A DNA stretch of 64,000 nucleotides from a bacterium (lineage in GTDB: Bacteria; SZUA-79; Acidulodesulfobacterales; Acidulodesulfobacteraceae): the NCBI GenBank assembly GCA_021800805.1, contig JAJYYR010000002.1, forward strand, positions 235,111-299,110, written 5' to 3'. The notes under the pieces are model-generated. The model was not told the origin of the DNA. It searched no databases and was given only the letters and a program-made list of their open reading frames with translations. Of this stretch, positions 48,487-56,509 are shown piece after piece (positions within the stretch are counted from its first letter, which is position 1; each line of letters opens with the position of its first letter). The position numbers and the translations under genes are program-made.

Positions 48487-48592
48487 TGTAAGTTCCACAA
48501 TTTATTTAGACCGTCTCGCTTAACTCGGTCTAATTTACTTTTGTAGGGTCTAATTATATTTTGCATAGTCTAATTTACTTTTATGCCTTACA
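48487..48592 (+). repeat. MITE-like repeat, copy B
   Basis: 106 bp, begins TGTAAGTTCCACAATTTATT and ends ...TTTATGCCTTACA, same termini and direction as copies A and C but internally shortened. It abuts the start of the IIG gene on one side and truncates the NTF2-like cassette ORF on the other. Confidence 0.75.
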
Positions 48593-48677
48593 CCACGTCC
48601 GACGCAAGCATGGCACGCCGCAGGCGCTCCTCGGCAACGTGTAACTGGCTTTCGATTTCTCTGGGCATAGAGTGCAT
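48588..48677 (-). pseudogene. Truncated NTF2-like (DUF4440/SnoaL-type) cassette ORF
   Basis: From ATG 48677 (or 48668) the frame codes for 26-29 residues, ESQLHVAEERLRRAMLASDV, then runs into copy B of the MITE-like repeat and stops at 48588. The stretch is the typical N-terminal helix of NTF2-like DUF4440 proteins, a common cargo of integron cassettes. It begins just past the attC end (GTTAGAC) in the reverse direction, as the next cassette should. Confidence 0.6.
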
Positions 48678-48688
48678 TCTGTTGTGTG

Positions 48689-48755
48689 GTCTAACGTTTG
48701 AATTCACCGGCCTGCGTAGCTTTTTGCGCAGATCCGGTGGAATGACGGGTTGAGC
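48689..48755 (-). other. Integron attC recombination site
   Basis: 67 bp. Outer sites GTCTAAC and GTTGAGC fit RYYYAAC / GTTRRRY. Inner arms TTCACCGG and CCGGTGGAA pair except for one unpaired extra base, the extrahelical feature of folded attC hairpins; CTGCG/CGCAG forms the next stem with a TAGCTTTTTG-like loop. It lies directly downstream (reverse strand) of the 48789-49226 ORF, as at the end of a cassette. No integron integrase is in the window. Confidence 0.8.
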
Positions 48756-48788
48756 ACATGGTTTCTCAGCCTCCTTTTCGCTTGGGTT

Positions 48789-49226
48789 TCACAAGCTCAT
48801 CAGCGGGCTATGCCCGGAAGGGAGGTGGCGCTCCCAAGACACGATGACGTGGCTGATGATGCGTTTTGTTGCGTATGCCATTACCTCATAAACTGCCTTC
48901 TTGACCATAAGCAAACCCTCCTTTCGAGATGAAGATATATAAGCAATGATTTCCGTTATTACAAACCCTAGCCAGAAATTGGTAGGGCCAATAACTACAT
49001 AAATAAAGCCTGCCATCGTCAGTCTCAGGAGGCCACCTCTGAGGGACGCACAATTTGTGCGTTTCGGCATTTCAGAACGGTACGGCGAACAATGTACCCA
49101 ACGTAAATTCGACGGCACTGTCGGCGCAGTGTAATAAGGAGTTATGCCGCATAACATTGGATGATCTTCCTGCTGGTTCACAAGACAGAATGTATCATTA
49201 TGTCCGAAAGTGTTTGTAAATTCCAC
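48789..49226 (-). CDS. Integron-cassette-borne small membrane protein, hypothetical
   Basis: Open frame of 145 residues on the reverse strand; it ends 34 bp before the attC, as in a gene cassette. The first ~70 residues have no recognisable content and the true start is probably internal: one candidate is the ATG giving MAGFIYVVIGPTNFWLGFVITEII (about 75 residues), which would have one or two membrane segments followed by a basic amphipathic stretch (SSRKEGLLMVKKAVYEVMAY). No family recognised. The DNA from 48593 to 49214 is visibly richer in G+C than the rest of the window. Near 49141-49155 a short palindrome GTTATGC-C-GCATAAC may mark the boundary with a previous, lost cassette. Low confidence in the exact coding extent. 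Confidence 0.4.
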   Translation of the reverse strand: MEFTNTFGHNDTFCLVNQQEDHPMLCGITPYYTAPTVPSNLRWVHCSPYRSEMPKRTNCASLRGGLLRLTMAGFIYVVIGPTNFWLGFVITEIIAYISSSRKEGLLMVKKAVYEVMAYATKRIISHVIVSWERHLPSGHSPLMSL

Positions 49227-49368
49227 AAGTTATTTAGACTGCCTCCTTTAATTTTTCCTTATTTTACCATATATAATTAAATTAAAATAGCTTGATACTT
49301 ACAAAATATAATAATACCATAAGGTCTTAATATATTTTGTATAGTTTCACTTACTTCTGCACCTTACA
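49215..49368 (+). repeat. MITE-like repeat, copy C
   Basis: 154 bp, begins TGTAAATTCCACAAGTTATT and ends ACCTTACA; same orientation as copies A and B. It lies between the cassette region and tRNA-Arg(CCG), 26 bp from the tRNA 3' end. Confidence 0.75.
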
Positions 49369-49394
49369 GAAATATTTGCGATTTATATTTTCGC

Positions 49395-49471
49395 TGGTGT
49401 GTCCGGCGGGATTCGAACCCGCTACCTCAGGAGTCGGAGTCCTGAACTCTATCCGGATGAGCTACGGACAC
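49395..49471 (-). tRNA. tRNA-Arg (anticodon CCG)
   Basis: 77 nt including encoded CCA. On the reverse strand: acceptor GTGTCCG paired with CGGACAC, D-arm AGCTCATCCGGATAGAG, anticodon stem CAGGA/TCCTG with loop CTCCGAC (anticodon CCG, reading CGG), T-arm GCGGGTTCGAATCCCGC, discriminator A, then CCA. Its 3' end points toward the defence island, the usual position for an integration target. Confidence 0.96.
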
Positions 49472-49502
49472 ATAAATAATATATATATTATATAATATAT
49501 AT

Positions 49503-50204
49503 ATGGAAAAAAAATACAGAAAAAATATTGAAAAAAGATTATTGAATTCTAAGTTAATAGAATTTTCAAATAGCGTAGAGCAAAGCCTTGAAGAGGTTCT
49601 TAACGAACTTATAACTAACAATTATAAACAGTATAATTTCAGCATAGATAACACAACTAAAAATAAGACCAAGGATAACATATTATACAGGGAAGTTAAC
49701 GAACTAATCAATCAAATATTATCTTCTTCAAAAAAAATAAATTTGTCGTCTTTAAAATCATTATGTCCAAAAGAAAAATCGGATTATAAAAATTTTGTGG
49801 GCGATATCACGCGTATAATTAAATTTACAGATCATTTGCAAGATATCGGCAACAGCATCGAACTAATAAAAAATAATATTAATGAACTTTATAAATATCC
49901 TGCATTTAAAAAGCAGGCATATATTCCGGAATTCTGCCTTACCATAAGCTCTTTTTTTAAGGAAAATATCGATATATTTTTTATGCAATTAGGCGAAAAC
50001 GAAGAGATAAAAAACAAAACGGCAGCTGATTTATCTAAGATTATATCCTTAGGCAATAAAATAATGAATGAATTTTTTTTGAATATAACTTATGAAAACA
50101 AAGGCGATGCCAAAGATTCCGGAAATCAGGTTATTTATTATTCCGGCATAATTTCGCTTTTAGAATTGATTTCTATAAACAGTATTCAATTTACTTTTAT
50201 ATAG
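49503..50204 (+). CDS. Helical protein of unknown function (weakly PhoU-like)
   Basis: 233 residues, almost all helix, Asn/Lys-rich. A weak PhoU-like pattern is seen around FTDHLQDIGNSIELIKNNI (compare PhoU metal-binding RxxDHxxNI), but one half-domain at best. No membrane segment and no signal peptide. It starts 32 bp from the tRNA-Arg(CCG) 5' end, divergent, over an AT run that forms a TATATA palindrome. It precedes the DHA2-type exporter by about 100 bp on the same strand. I do not recognise it; the PhoU reading is a guess. Confidence 0.5.
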   Translation: MEKKYRKNIEKRLLNSKLIEFSNSVEQSLEEVLNELITNNYKQYNFSIDNTTKNKTKDNILYREVNELINQILSSSKKINLSSLKSLCPKEKSDYKNFVGDITRIIKFTDHLQDIGNSIELIKNNINELYKYPAFKKQAYIPEFCLTISSFFKENIDIFFMQLGENEEIKNKTAADLSKIISLGNKIMNEFFLNITYENKGDAKDSGNQVIYYSGIISLLELISINSIQFTFI

Positions 50205-50307
50205 AAGTTATTTATGGCAGATTTAAATTTAATGACTTTTAGGTCATTTTATGATAAAATTTATTCTTCTATTATAAATTAGTTTCCTAACGATAACTAC
50301 CGACCGT

Positions 50308-51840
50308 ATGTATTCTAAAGAATATAAAAACCTTATATTAATGTTGCTTGTGGCTTTTTTCTTTATGGTAATGCTCGATATGAGCATCGTAACTATAGCC
50401 ATTCCTAAAATTATGTCCAGCCTCGGCGTCGATCTTGAAGAAGTTGACTGGATTATGATTGCATATAATGTTGCTACGGCAATAATAATAATGCCTATCA
50501 CGTTTATCATTAGAAAGATAGGACTTAAAATTCCTATAATATTAAGTATTATATTTTTTACCGTATCATCTATAGCATGCGGTTTTGCCACATCTATAAA
50601 TATGCTCATATTTTTTCGGATTATTCAGGGATTGTCGGGCGGAGGCATTGCCCCGTTGGGGCTTGCCCTTCTCGGCAAGGTTTTTGAGCCGGGAGAAAGA
50701 GGAAAAGCTATGGGAATTTGGGGGATAGGCGCAATGGCGGCGCCGGCGATAGGTCCAACGCTCGGCGGATGGATTACCGACCATTTAACATGGAGATGGG
50801 TTTTTTTTGTAAATGCTCCGATAGCCGTTATAACGCTTATAGGAATATTGATTATTATGGAAGACGACCATAAAACGCAATATTTCAAGGCAAATTTCGA
50901 CTTCTTAGGATTTATGTTTTTTGCAACGGCCATATCTTTTATCCTTGTAGCATTCAACGAAGGTCAGAATAAAGGATGGGATTCAAGCTACATTCATATC
51001 TGCGAACTTTTAAGCGCCGCCGGTTTTTTCATGTTTTTCTTATTTGAACCTTTCATTTCTCACCCGCTGATAGACTTTAAAATCTTTAAAAATTATAATT
51101 TTTCTATTATTACTTCGATTAACGCCATAAGGGCAATAGCTCTTTTCGGCTCTTTGTTTATAATACCGGTTTATCTCGAAAACATAATGGATTATACTCC
51201 ATATATGACCGGCCTTATTATGATGCCTTCCGCAATTTCGGTTGCTTTAGCCGCCCCTATTTTCGGCAGAGGGGCGGACAGGTGGGGACCAAAGTATTTT
51301 ATAGTATTCGGCATGGCTTTAACCGCGATATCTCTATTTTTGTATTGGAATTTATCCGTTCAATCAAGCCTGTATGACATAATATATCCGTCCATTATTA
51401 GGGGGATAGGACTTGGAATGTTATATTCGCCGATTATGAGCACGGGACTAAATTCGGTTAAGAAAGAACAAATTCCCGAGGCATCGGGTCTTTTGCCCGT
51501 TACTATGAGGCTTGCTTCGGGCTTCGGAATCGCATACTTTGCAAATTATCTTGCGACTAAAAAGGTTTACTATTTAACACGATACGGAGATAAAATTAAC
51601 GATAGAAATTTTACTTTCCTTAAGGCAAAATCTTTATTTAATAACAACGGACTGTTTAAATCAAATGTGGGAGTTATAGCTAACTCCGCAAGAATTAATC
51701 CGGGACTTGGAATTATAGACAATATTACTAAAATGTTCGCTACGATTCAATCCTACGACGACGTATTCATCGTCGCGGGCGTAATATGCCTTATAGGCAT
51801 AATTCCTGCGCTTATGCTAAAAAATAAGGTACACCGTTGA
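50308..51840 (+). CDS. DHA2-family MFS exporter
   Basis: 510 residues, about 14 helices. TM1 has the DHA2 motif VMLDMSIVTIAIPKIM; motif A-like region is shortened but motif C (GPTLGGWITDHLTWRWVFFVN) is clear. Compared with the 22953 gene it lacks the usual 'GRLADRFGR' loop and has FIIRKIGLKIP instead, as in EmrB-like members. Probably exports lipophilic compounds. Convergent with the pilus operon across 24 bp of T-rich DNA. Confidence 0.87.
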   Translation: MYSKEYKNLILMLLVAFFFMVMLDMSIVTIAIPKIMSSLGVDLEEVDWIMIAYNVATAIIIMPITFIIRKIGLKIPIILSIIFFTVSSIACGFATSINMLIFFRIIQGLSGGGIAPLGLALLGKVFEPGERGKAMGIWGIGAMAAPAIGPTLGGWITDHLTWRWVFFVNAPIAVITLIGILIIMEDDHKTQYFKANFDFLGFMFFATAISFILVAFNEGQNKGWDSSYIHICELLSAAGFFMFFLFEPFISHPLIDFKIFKNYNFSIITSINAIRAIALFGSLFIIPVYLENIMDYTPYMTGLIMMPSAISVALAAPIFGRGADRWGPKYFIVFGMALTAISLFLYWNLSVQSSLYDIIYPSIIRGIGLGMLYSPIMSTGLNSVKKEQIPEASGLLPVTMRLASGFGIAYFANYLATKKVYYLTRYGDKINDRNFTFLKAKSLFNNNGLFKSNVGVIANSARINPGLGIIDNITKMFATIQSYDDVFIVAGVICLIGIIPALMLKNKVHR

Positions 51841-51864
51841 TTCATTATTATTTTTTATTTTTGT

Positions 51865-52467
51865 CTAAAAATTTAAATATTTTATTTTGCCGCCATCGGA
51901 ATAGCTAACCCCCGATAAACCTATTTTTAATATAAATATTCCTCTGACGCTTTCTCCGGTGTGGACGTAATAGCTTCTTCCGTCTATTTTCAACAAAGCA
52001 ATTTTACCGCTTATAAATATTAAAGATGGATAAGCACGGGTCTTTTTTGAAAATCCTTTAAACTTCAGCTTTGTGATAAAATTAGATAAATTACTGCCAA
52101 CGGGTTGACCGCTATTAAAAGAATTGCCTGCTCCGCCCGAAACATGTCTTGAAGAAATAAACAGCCGGTTGAATCTTTTATATTTTTTATAGGGGATATC
52201 AAAAATATCTTTTAAATTATTCTTTGAATCGTATATATCTGCACCCGTTTTTGTCTTTAATTTTGCCTTTAAAAGTTTCTTATCTGTATCTGGCTTCAAA
52301 GTATTGCCAAAAGTCGTTTTGTTTGCAAACCCTCTGCCGCGCAAATTTAATATCCAATTTGATACAAATATCAGTAAAACAATGCCTATAAGAAAGAATA
52401 CAATCCATTTTGCTAATTTTTTAAAAATATTTATATAATTTTTGCCGGACATACTCATTTTACCCAT
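51865..52467 (-). CDS. GspC/PilP-like inner-membrane protein
   Basis: 200 residues. One N-terminal membrane segment (WIVFFLIGIVLLIFVSNWI) and a periplasmic part. The last ~45 residues (LLKIDGRSYYVHTGESV, GIFILKIGLSGVSY) look like the beta-rich HR/PilP domain that contacts the secretin. The middle (residues 40-130) is Asn/Ser-rich linker. Last gene of the pilus operon, 9 bp after the next gene. Its function in linking inner membrane and secretin is inferred from position and shape. Confidence 0.65.
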   Translation of the reverse strand: MGKMSMSGKNYINIFKKLAKWIVFFLIGIVLLIFVSNWILNLRGRGFANKTTFGNTLKPDTDKKLLKAKLKTKTGADIYDSKNNLKDIFDIPYKKYKRFNRLFISSRHVSGGAGNSFNSGQPVGSNLSNFITKLKFKGFSKKTRAYPSLIFISGKIALLKIDGRSYYVHTGESVRGIFILKIGLSGVSYSDGGKIKYLNF

Positions 52468-52476
52468 CCTCTCTCT

Positions 52477-52965
52477 TTAAGTTAAGCCTATTAACCTCTC
52501 GTTAATAACGATATTCATCCCGTTTCTGGATTTTATAGATATTTTCCTGAGTTCCGACGGAAAAGCCCCGAATGTTTTTAGCAATGAAAAAGCGACGCCG
52601 ATATCGGCAATTTTATTAAGAGTAATTATTATATCTTTGGATTTTAGTTTTAATAAAGATTTTTTATTTACAACTTTTATTTTAATATCATATCCGCTTT
52701 TTTTTAAATAATTTATATAAGATAACAGCGTAAGAAGATTGGTAGAAAATCTATGATTTCCCGCTTTAAATTTTATGGGTTTAACTCTTTTTTCGTTAAA
52801 TAATTTGATTTTAAGCAATTTTTTCATATTCAATTTTTTAACGTAAATCCGCTTTAGCTTATAATAATTATCGAATGAAGGAAAAAAATTAAAACAAAGA
52901 ATATAAGCGGATATTAAAAACAACGACAAAAATATTAATAATTTTTTATTTTTTAACCGTTTCAT
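52477..52965 (-). CDS. Small inner-membrane protein, GspM/PilO-like position
   Basis: 162 residues: N-terminal membrane helix (LLIFLSLFLISAYILCFNFF), basic region, then a predicted ferredoxin-like fold (IVINERLIGLT at the end; ELRKISIKSRNGM). Overlaps the GspL-like gene by 4 bp (ATGA). Homology is not recognisable; the GspM/PilO label follows from gene order and topology. Confidence 0.5.
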   Translation of the reverse strand: MKRLKNKKLLIFLSLFLISAYILCFNFFPSFDNYYKLKRIYVKKLNMKKLLKIKLFNEKRVKPIKFKAGNHRFSTNLLTLLSYINYLKKSGYDIKIKVVNKKSLLKLKSKDIIITLNKIADIGVAFSLLKTFGAFPSELRKISIKSRNGMNIVINERLIGLT

Positions 52966-54152
52966 TTTAATCTTCCGTAAAATTTAATAAGAGGTTTTCC
53001 GAAATTATCCAAATTATAAGAAATTCTAAAATGTCCCGGCAGGCGGGATTTTTTTAAAATTAAATCATAATTTTCCGCAAATTTTCTGTATCCCCTAGGG
53101 ACAAGAACCGTTCCGTCGATAATATAGATATTTTTTAATCTTTTGATATCGATATTCTCAATCTTTACTCCGTCAGGAAAAACCGTTATAAATTTTTTAA
53201 GGTAATCAGCTACGTTTACCAACATAAAATATTTGTTAAATAAAATAATATTTTCTTTTTTTTGATTTTGTTCCGATAAAACGGCTATATTTTTATTTAA
53301 CGATTTTATTTTTTGATTTTCGGCGGACGATTTATTATTAAAAAATAAAACGGTTGACTGTATAAGCAATATGGCTATAATTAAAACCGCCATATACAGA
53401 TTAATTAATTTATTTCTCTTGAGTTCTATTTTTTTAAATTTTATCTCCAAGTTTTCAAAATGAGGAGTCGATCTTTTTATATTATCGAAAAATGCAGAAA
53501 AATCTCTTGACGTAAAATTGACAATGCCCGCATCTCCGAAGAAAATGTTGAAATCTACTCCGCTATAGTTTGTAATAATTTTATTTATCTTAATATTTTT
53601 TGAATTTAATTTTGTTTTTAAAATATTTAGGTTATCGTTTAGCATATCCTCCTTAAAACTTGCTACGGGAAAAAGATTAAACCCGTTTAAAATAACCATT
53701 ATTTTATAGATATCCCCGGTCTTTTCTATAAATATAAATGATTCTTTTTGTTCGGAAATTACCTTCTTTTCATTCAAAAATAGTATAGCTAAATAATCGT
53801 ACGGAATAATAAAATCAATTTCGCTTAATAACGAATAATATTTTTTAATATTTAAAGGCAGAGTATGATAGACTCCGTATTCATTATAAGCATTGCCGAT
53901 ATAAAAATAAGATTCGTTCTTGTAATATTTAGAAAGATATTTATTCAACCCAGATTTTTTAAAAGATTTAAAGTTATTTTTTGGAATCACGGAAAAATTA
54001 ATATTTTTAGATATTACGGCAAGCGCCGCCGGAATTTCAAAACCAGCCGTATTTACGGAATAATTACTGGAAAAGACCGATTTTTCTCCGTCAAAATACT
54101 GGTAAATATCGTATTCTTCTATATAAATTAAATTTTTATTCATAATTTTCAA
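52962..54152 (-). CDS. GspL/PilN-like assembly protein
   Basis: 396 residues: cytoplasmic actin-like part (to about 245; IPYDYLAILFL, IFIEKTGDIYKIMVI), one membrane segment (LINLYMAVLIIAILLIQST, about 248-268), a coiled coil (KSSAENQKIKSLNKNIAVLSEQ) and a ferredoxin-like periplasmic domain (FPDGVKIENIDIKRLKNIY). This is the GspL layout that links the ATPase to the periplasmic part. It overlaps both neighbours by 4 bp, so translation is coupled. Confidence 0.7.
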   Translation of the reverse strand: MKIMNKNLIYIEEYDIYQYFDGEKSVFSSNYSVNTAGFEIPAALAVISKNINFSVIPKNNFKSFKKSGLNKYLSKYYKNESYFYIGNAYNEYGVYHTLPLNIKKYYSLLSEIDFIIPYDYLAILFLNEKKVISEQKESFIFIEKTGDIYKIMVILNGFNLFPVASFKEDMLNDNLNILKTKLNSKNIKINKIITNYSGVDFNIFFGDAGIVNFTSRDFSAFFDNIKRSTPHFENLEIKFKKIELKRNKLINLYMAVLIIAILLIQSTVLFFNNKSSAENQKIKSLNKNIAVLSEQNQKKENIILFNKYFMLVNVADYLKKFITVFPDGVKIENIDIKRLKNIYIIDGTVLVPRGYRKFAENYDLILKKSRLPGHFRISYNLDNFGKPLIKFYGRLK

Positions 54153-55126
54153 TTTAGCGTATTCGACTGGTTTAAATTTATTAAATTAGGAAGATAACTT
54201 ACCGGTATTTCTATTTCATACCCGGGGGATTTTATGGGAACATAACTCATTCCTCCATTCCAGTAAGAATAGCGCACCGTCCCCCAAACCTCGGGAAGAT
54301 AAGGATTTTGAAATGCCCCTCCCACCCATGAACTGTAAGAATAAGAATCTCCGGCATTATTTGACTCCGATGAACTGTAATTACATTCGGAATACGGGTT
54401 ATTGGCATAACTTAGAACCGCAGCGTTTCCGTTTATCGCCTCTACTATAAAATATAACGACAGCATTCCGCCATTCCATATTCTCGTATATGTATGACCC
54501 CTGCCGGAATTTATATATGCGGTTTCGGTAATATAACATATTGCTCCGGTTATATAAAAACTCTTTCCTATATATTGACCGTAAGCGCCTGCCTGATTAT
54601 TATCCACGGCTATCGGGTCTATATAAATTATTTCATTCCCGTTAATCATAGCGCTTCCGGGTATATTATGCCTTATATCGTTATAAAAATCGTAATAATT
54701 ATTAGATTCAGAACTTTGCGCAGCCGTTATCTCGAGAGCGTAACTTATTTCTTGAGACGTCCCGTTTTGAACGGAATTATTAACGCTTAAGCATATTTTT
54801 GTATCGTTCTTTGCGGTTATGCTCCCGTATATGCAATCCGAAGAAGGACTGCCGCCGACAAAGTTAATTCCCAGTCCGTCCGCAAGATATCCGGCAGTTT
54901 GAAGAGGGCCGATAGCGCTAAAACTATTATTATTATTTACGTAGGTACTCTCCGCGTTTATAAGAGCGTTGGCAAGCAAAGATATATTATTAGCCCTGTT
55001 TTCAAACACCATTCCTTTGAGCGCGGGTAAAGACAATGCCGCCATAATCGAAACGACAACCATAGAGATAATAACGCCTATAAGCGAAAATCCTTTATTT
55101 TCTTCTAAAATCCGCGTTAGATTCAT
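54149..55126 (-). CDS. Pseudopilin-like protein lacking Glu5
   Basis: 325 residues. Type III signal: basic leader, Gly12, then FSLIGVIISMVVVSIMAALS as the hydrophobic helix. The expected Glu at mature +5 is Gly, as in FSLIG rather than FSLIE. The large C-terminal domain is Asn/Ser/Tyr-rich with many small residues (GGSPSSDCIYGS). PilV/PilS-like minor tip pilins are one comparison. It needs the missing prepilin peptidase for processing. Position between the pilin gene and the GspL-like gene. Role: probable tip/minor pilin (GspK, which is E5-less too, is the closest known analogue). Confidence 0.8.
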   Translation of the reverse strand: MNLTRILEENKGFSLIGVIISMVVVSIMAALSLPALKGMVFENRANNISLLANALINAESTYVNNNNSFSAIGPLQTAGYLADGLGINFVGGSPSSDCIYGSITAKNDTKICLSVNNSVQNGTSQEISYALEITAAQSSESNNYYDFYNDIRHNIPGSAMINGNEIIYIDPIAVDNNQAGAYGQYIGKSFYITGAICYITETAYINSGRGHTYTRIWNGGMLSLYFIVEAINGNAAVLSYANNPYSECNYSSSESNNAGDSYSYSSWVGGAFQNPYLPEVWGTVRYSYWNGGMSYVPIKSPGYEIEIPVSYLPNLINLNQSNTLN

Positions 55127-55158
55127 AAAATTCTCCTTCTATTTATTAAATCTATTTA

Positions 55159-55806
55159 TCAAAAAAGGCTCAACGCGGCTGTAAAAAAATTAACGACTGC
55201 CTGTATCGCTCTATTTATTAAACTGCTTTGATTTTCGATGTTTATATAACTCGTTCCACCGTTTGCATCCAGACTCGTAAGCGTAGAACTAACCGGGGAA
55301 GCGTTATCCGGATTAGATGCGAAAGAAGGTGGATTTTGTTTAAGATTAAAAGAAATATCCGCCAAACCGTTGCTTTCCGAAACCTGCTCCGTTTTTCCGG
55401 TAATACCTTTACTTATCTCGCGTACCGCTATATCCGAATAAGCAAAATCGTCCGGCATAAGAACTTCCAGCATCCCGCCCTGCAGGTTTACGCAGGTATA
55501 AGTATTTGTTTTGAATAATATTTTCTTCACGCAGCCTTCATTATTAAAACTATAAACCGGAATAGGGCTTAAATATGCCGGACTGTTTTGTTCAAGACTT
55601 GTTATTTCCGCAAACCTTCCGTAGTTTAGAAAATATGCATGCTCCGCCTTTATTATGAGGTCTGCCGTATTTACTATATTCTGCGCCTCTAAGTTATAAA
55701 TCTGCCCTTTACTCAGACCAAAACATAATTTTGGAAATATGAACGGATAAATCAGGGCAATTCCGGCAATTCCGGCAATTCCGACTAATATAATGCAATA
55801 TTTCAT
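55159..55806 (-). CDS. Pilin-region secreted protein with pilin-like head
   Basis: 215 residues. Hydrophobic N-terminus (ILVGIAGIAGIALIYPFIF) with a DNA-level tandem AATTCCGGC repeat coding for it. The segment AEHAYFLNYGRFAEITSLEQ resembles the early pilin head (helix followed by 'YFxNxGRF'), yet no GFxxxE cleavage motif precedes it. Ser/Asn-rich C-terminus. Sits between the pilin gene and the E5-less pseudopilin gene. Possibly an atypical pseudopilin or a pilus-associated adhesin; no family assigned. Confidence 0.5.
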   Translation of the reverse strand: MKYCIILVGIAGIAGIALIYPFIFPKLCFGLSKGQIYNLEAQNIVNTADLIIKAEHAYFLNYGRFAEITSLEQNSPAYLSPIPVYSFNNEGCVKKILFKTNTYTCVNLQGGMLEVLMPDDFAYSDIAVREISKGITGKTEQVSESNGLADISFNLKQNPPSFASNPDNASPVSSTLTSLDANGGTSYINIENQSSLINRAIQAVVNFFTAALSLF

Positions 55807-55849
55807 AATTATTCATCCTTATAAACTTTTAACTTTTAACTTCTGAAAT

Positions 55850-56434
55850 TTAATTAAACGTAAAGGTTAAATTCCCCTGAAAATTAGAACTATCGGCGGA
55901 GGAGGCATTGCCGTTAAATAAATCGCTCAAACAAGTCTGCCCGTTGCCGATATTAAAAACGGCATTTCCGTTTGCATCAACCCCCGATATAGAATTTTCT
56001 AACGAATTACATATATTTAAAGCCTGCGCATTAGTCATCTGAGGAGCATTTATGCCTATTACGTACTGATACTGTCCGGGATTGGAATTTGTCGAGATAA
56101 AATAACTCTGTATAAAACCCTGATTAGGCGGAGCGACATTATTCCCGTTGACCGTCCATGATGCGGGAAGAAGATTATCTTCCTGCATTGCATACGGAAG
56201 AGATATTCCCGAAGGCGGCATAATGCTTCCTCCGTTTACCTGCATATAAGAATTTACGGCAGATTCAATTTTAGTGATAGATTGAACCGTAGCGGTAACG
56301 TTTGACGAACCTATGAGCCCATTATAAACCATCAACCCTCCTGCAGATAGTATTCCTACCACTATCATTGCGACTATAATTTCCATTAAAGTAAAGCCGT
56401 CATTGCCGTTGCGTTTTTTCAATTTTTTAATCAT
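55850..56434 (-). CDS. Type IV (IVb-like) prepilin, probable major pilin
   Basis: 194 residues. Prepilin signal with leader of 13 residues, cleavage after Gly13, then FTLMEIIVAMIVVGILSAGG with Glu at +5. The head (NQGFIQSYFISTN) and the C-terminal PilS-type block (NAQALNICNSLENSIS, GNGQTCLSDLF) with two Cys resemble type IVb pilins such as PilS and TcpA. Fibre subunit processed by a prepilin peptidase, not in the window. SD GGAGG precedes the ATG at 56434. Next in the operon after the platform gene. Confidence 0.9.
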   Translation of the reverse strand: MIKKLKKRNGNDGFTLMEIIVAMIVVGILSAGGLMVYNGLIGSSNVTATVQSITKIESAVNSYMQVNGGSIMPPSGISLPYAMQEDNLLPASWTVNGNNVAPPNQGFIQSYFISTNSNPGQYQYVIGINAPQMTNAQALNICNSLENSISGVDANGNAVFNIGNGQTCLSDLFNGNASSADSSNFQGNLTFTFN

Positions 56435-56509
56435 ATTTTGCCGCCTCCTTAAATTTTATTCAATATGAATCTTTTGTTTTAATTCTATATTTTAATTAAT
56501 TTCTTATTA

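Noticed and set aside
49427..49621. ORF over the tRNA-Arg(CCG) gene
   Set aside because: Explained entirely by the tRNA and the AT-rich spacer.
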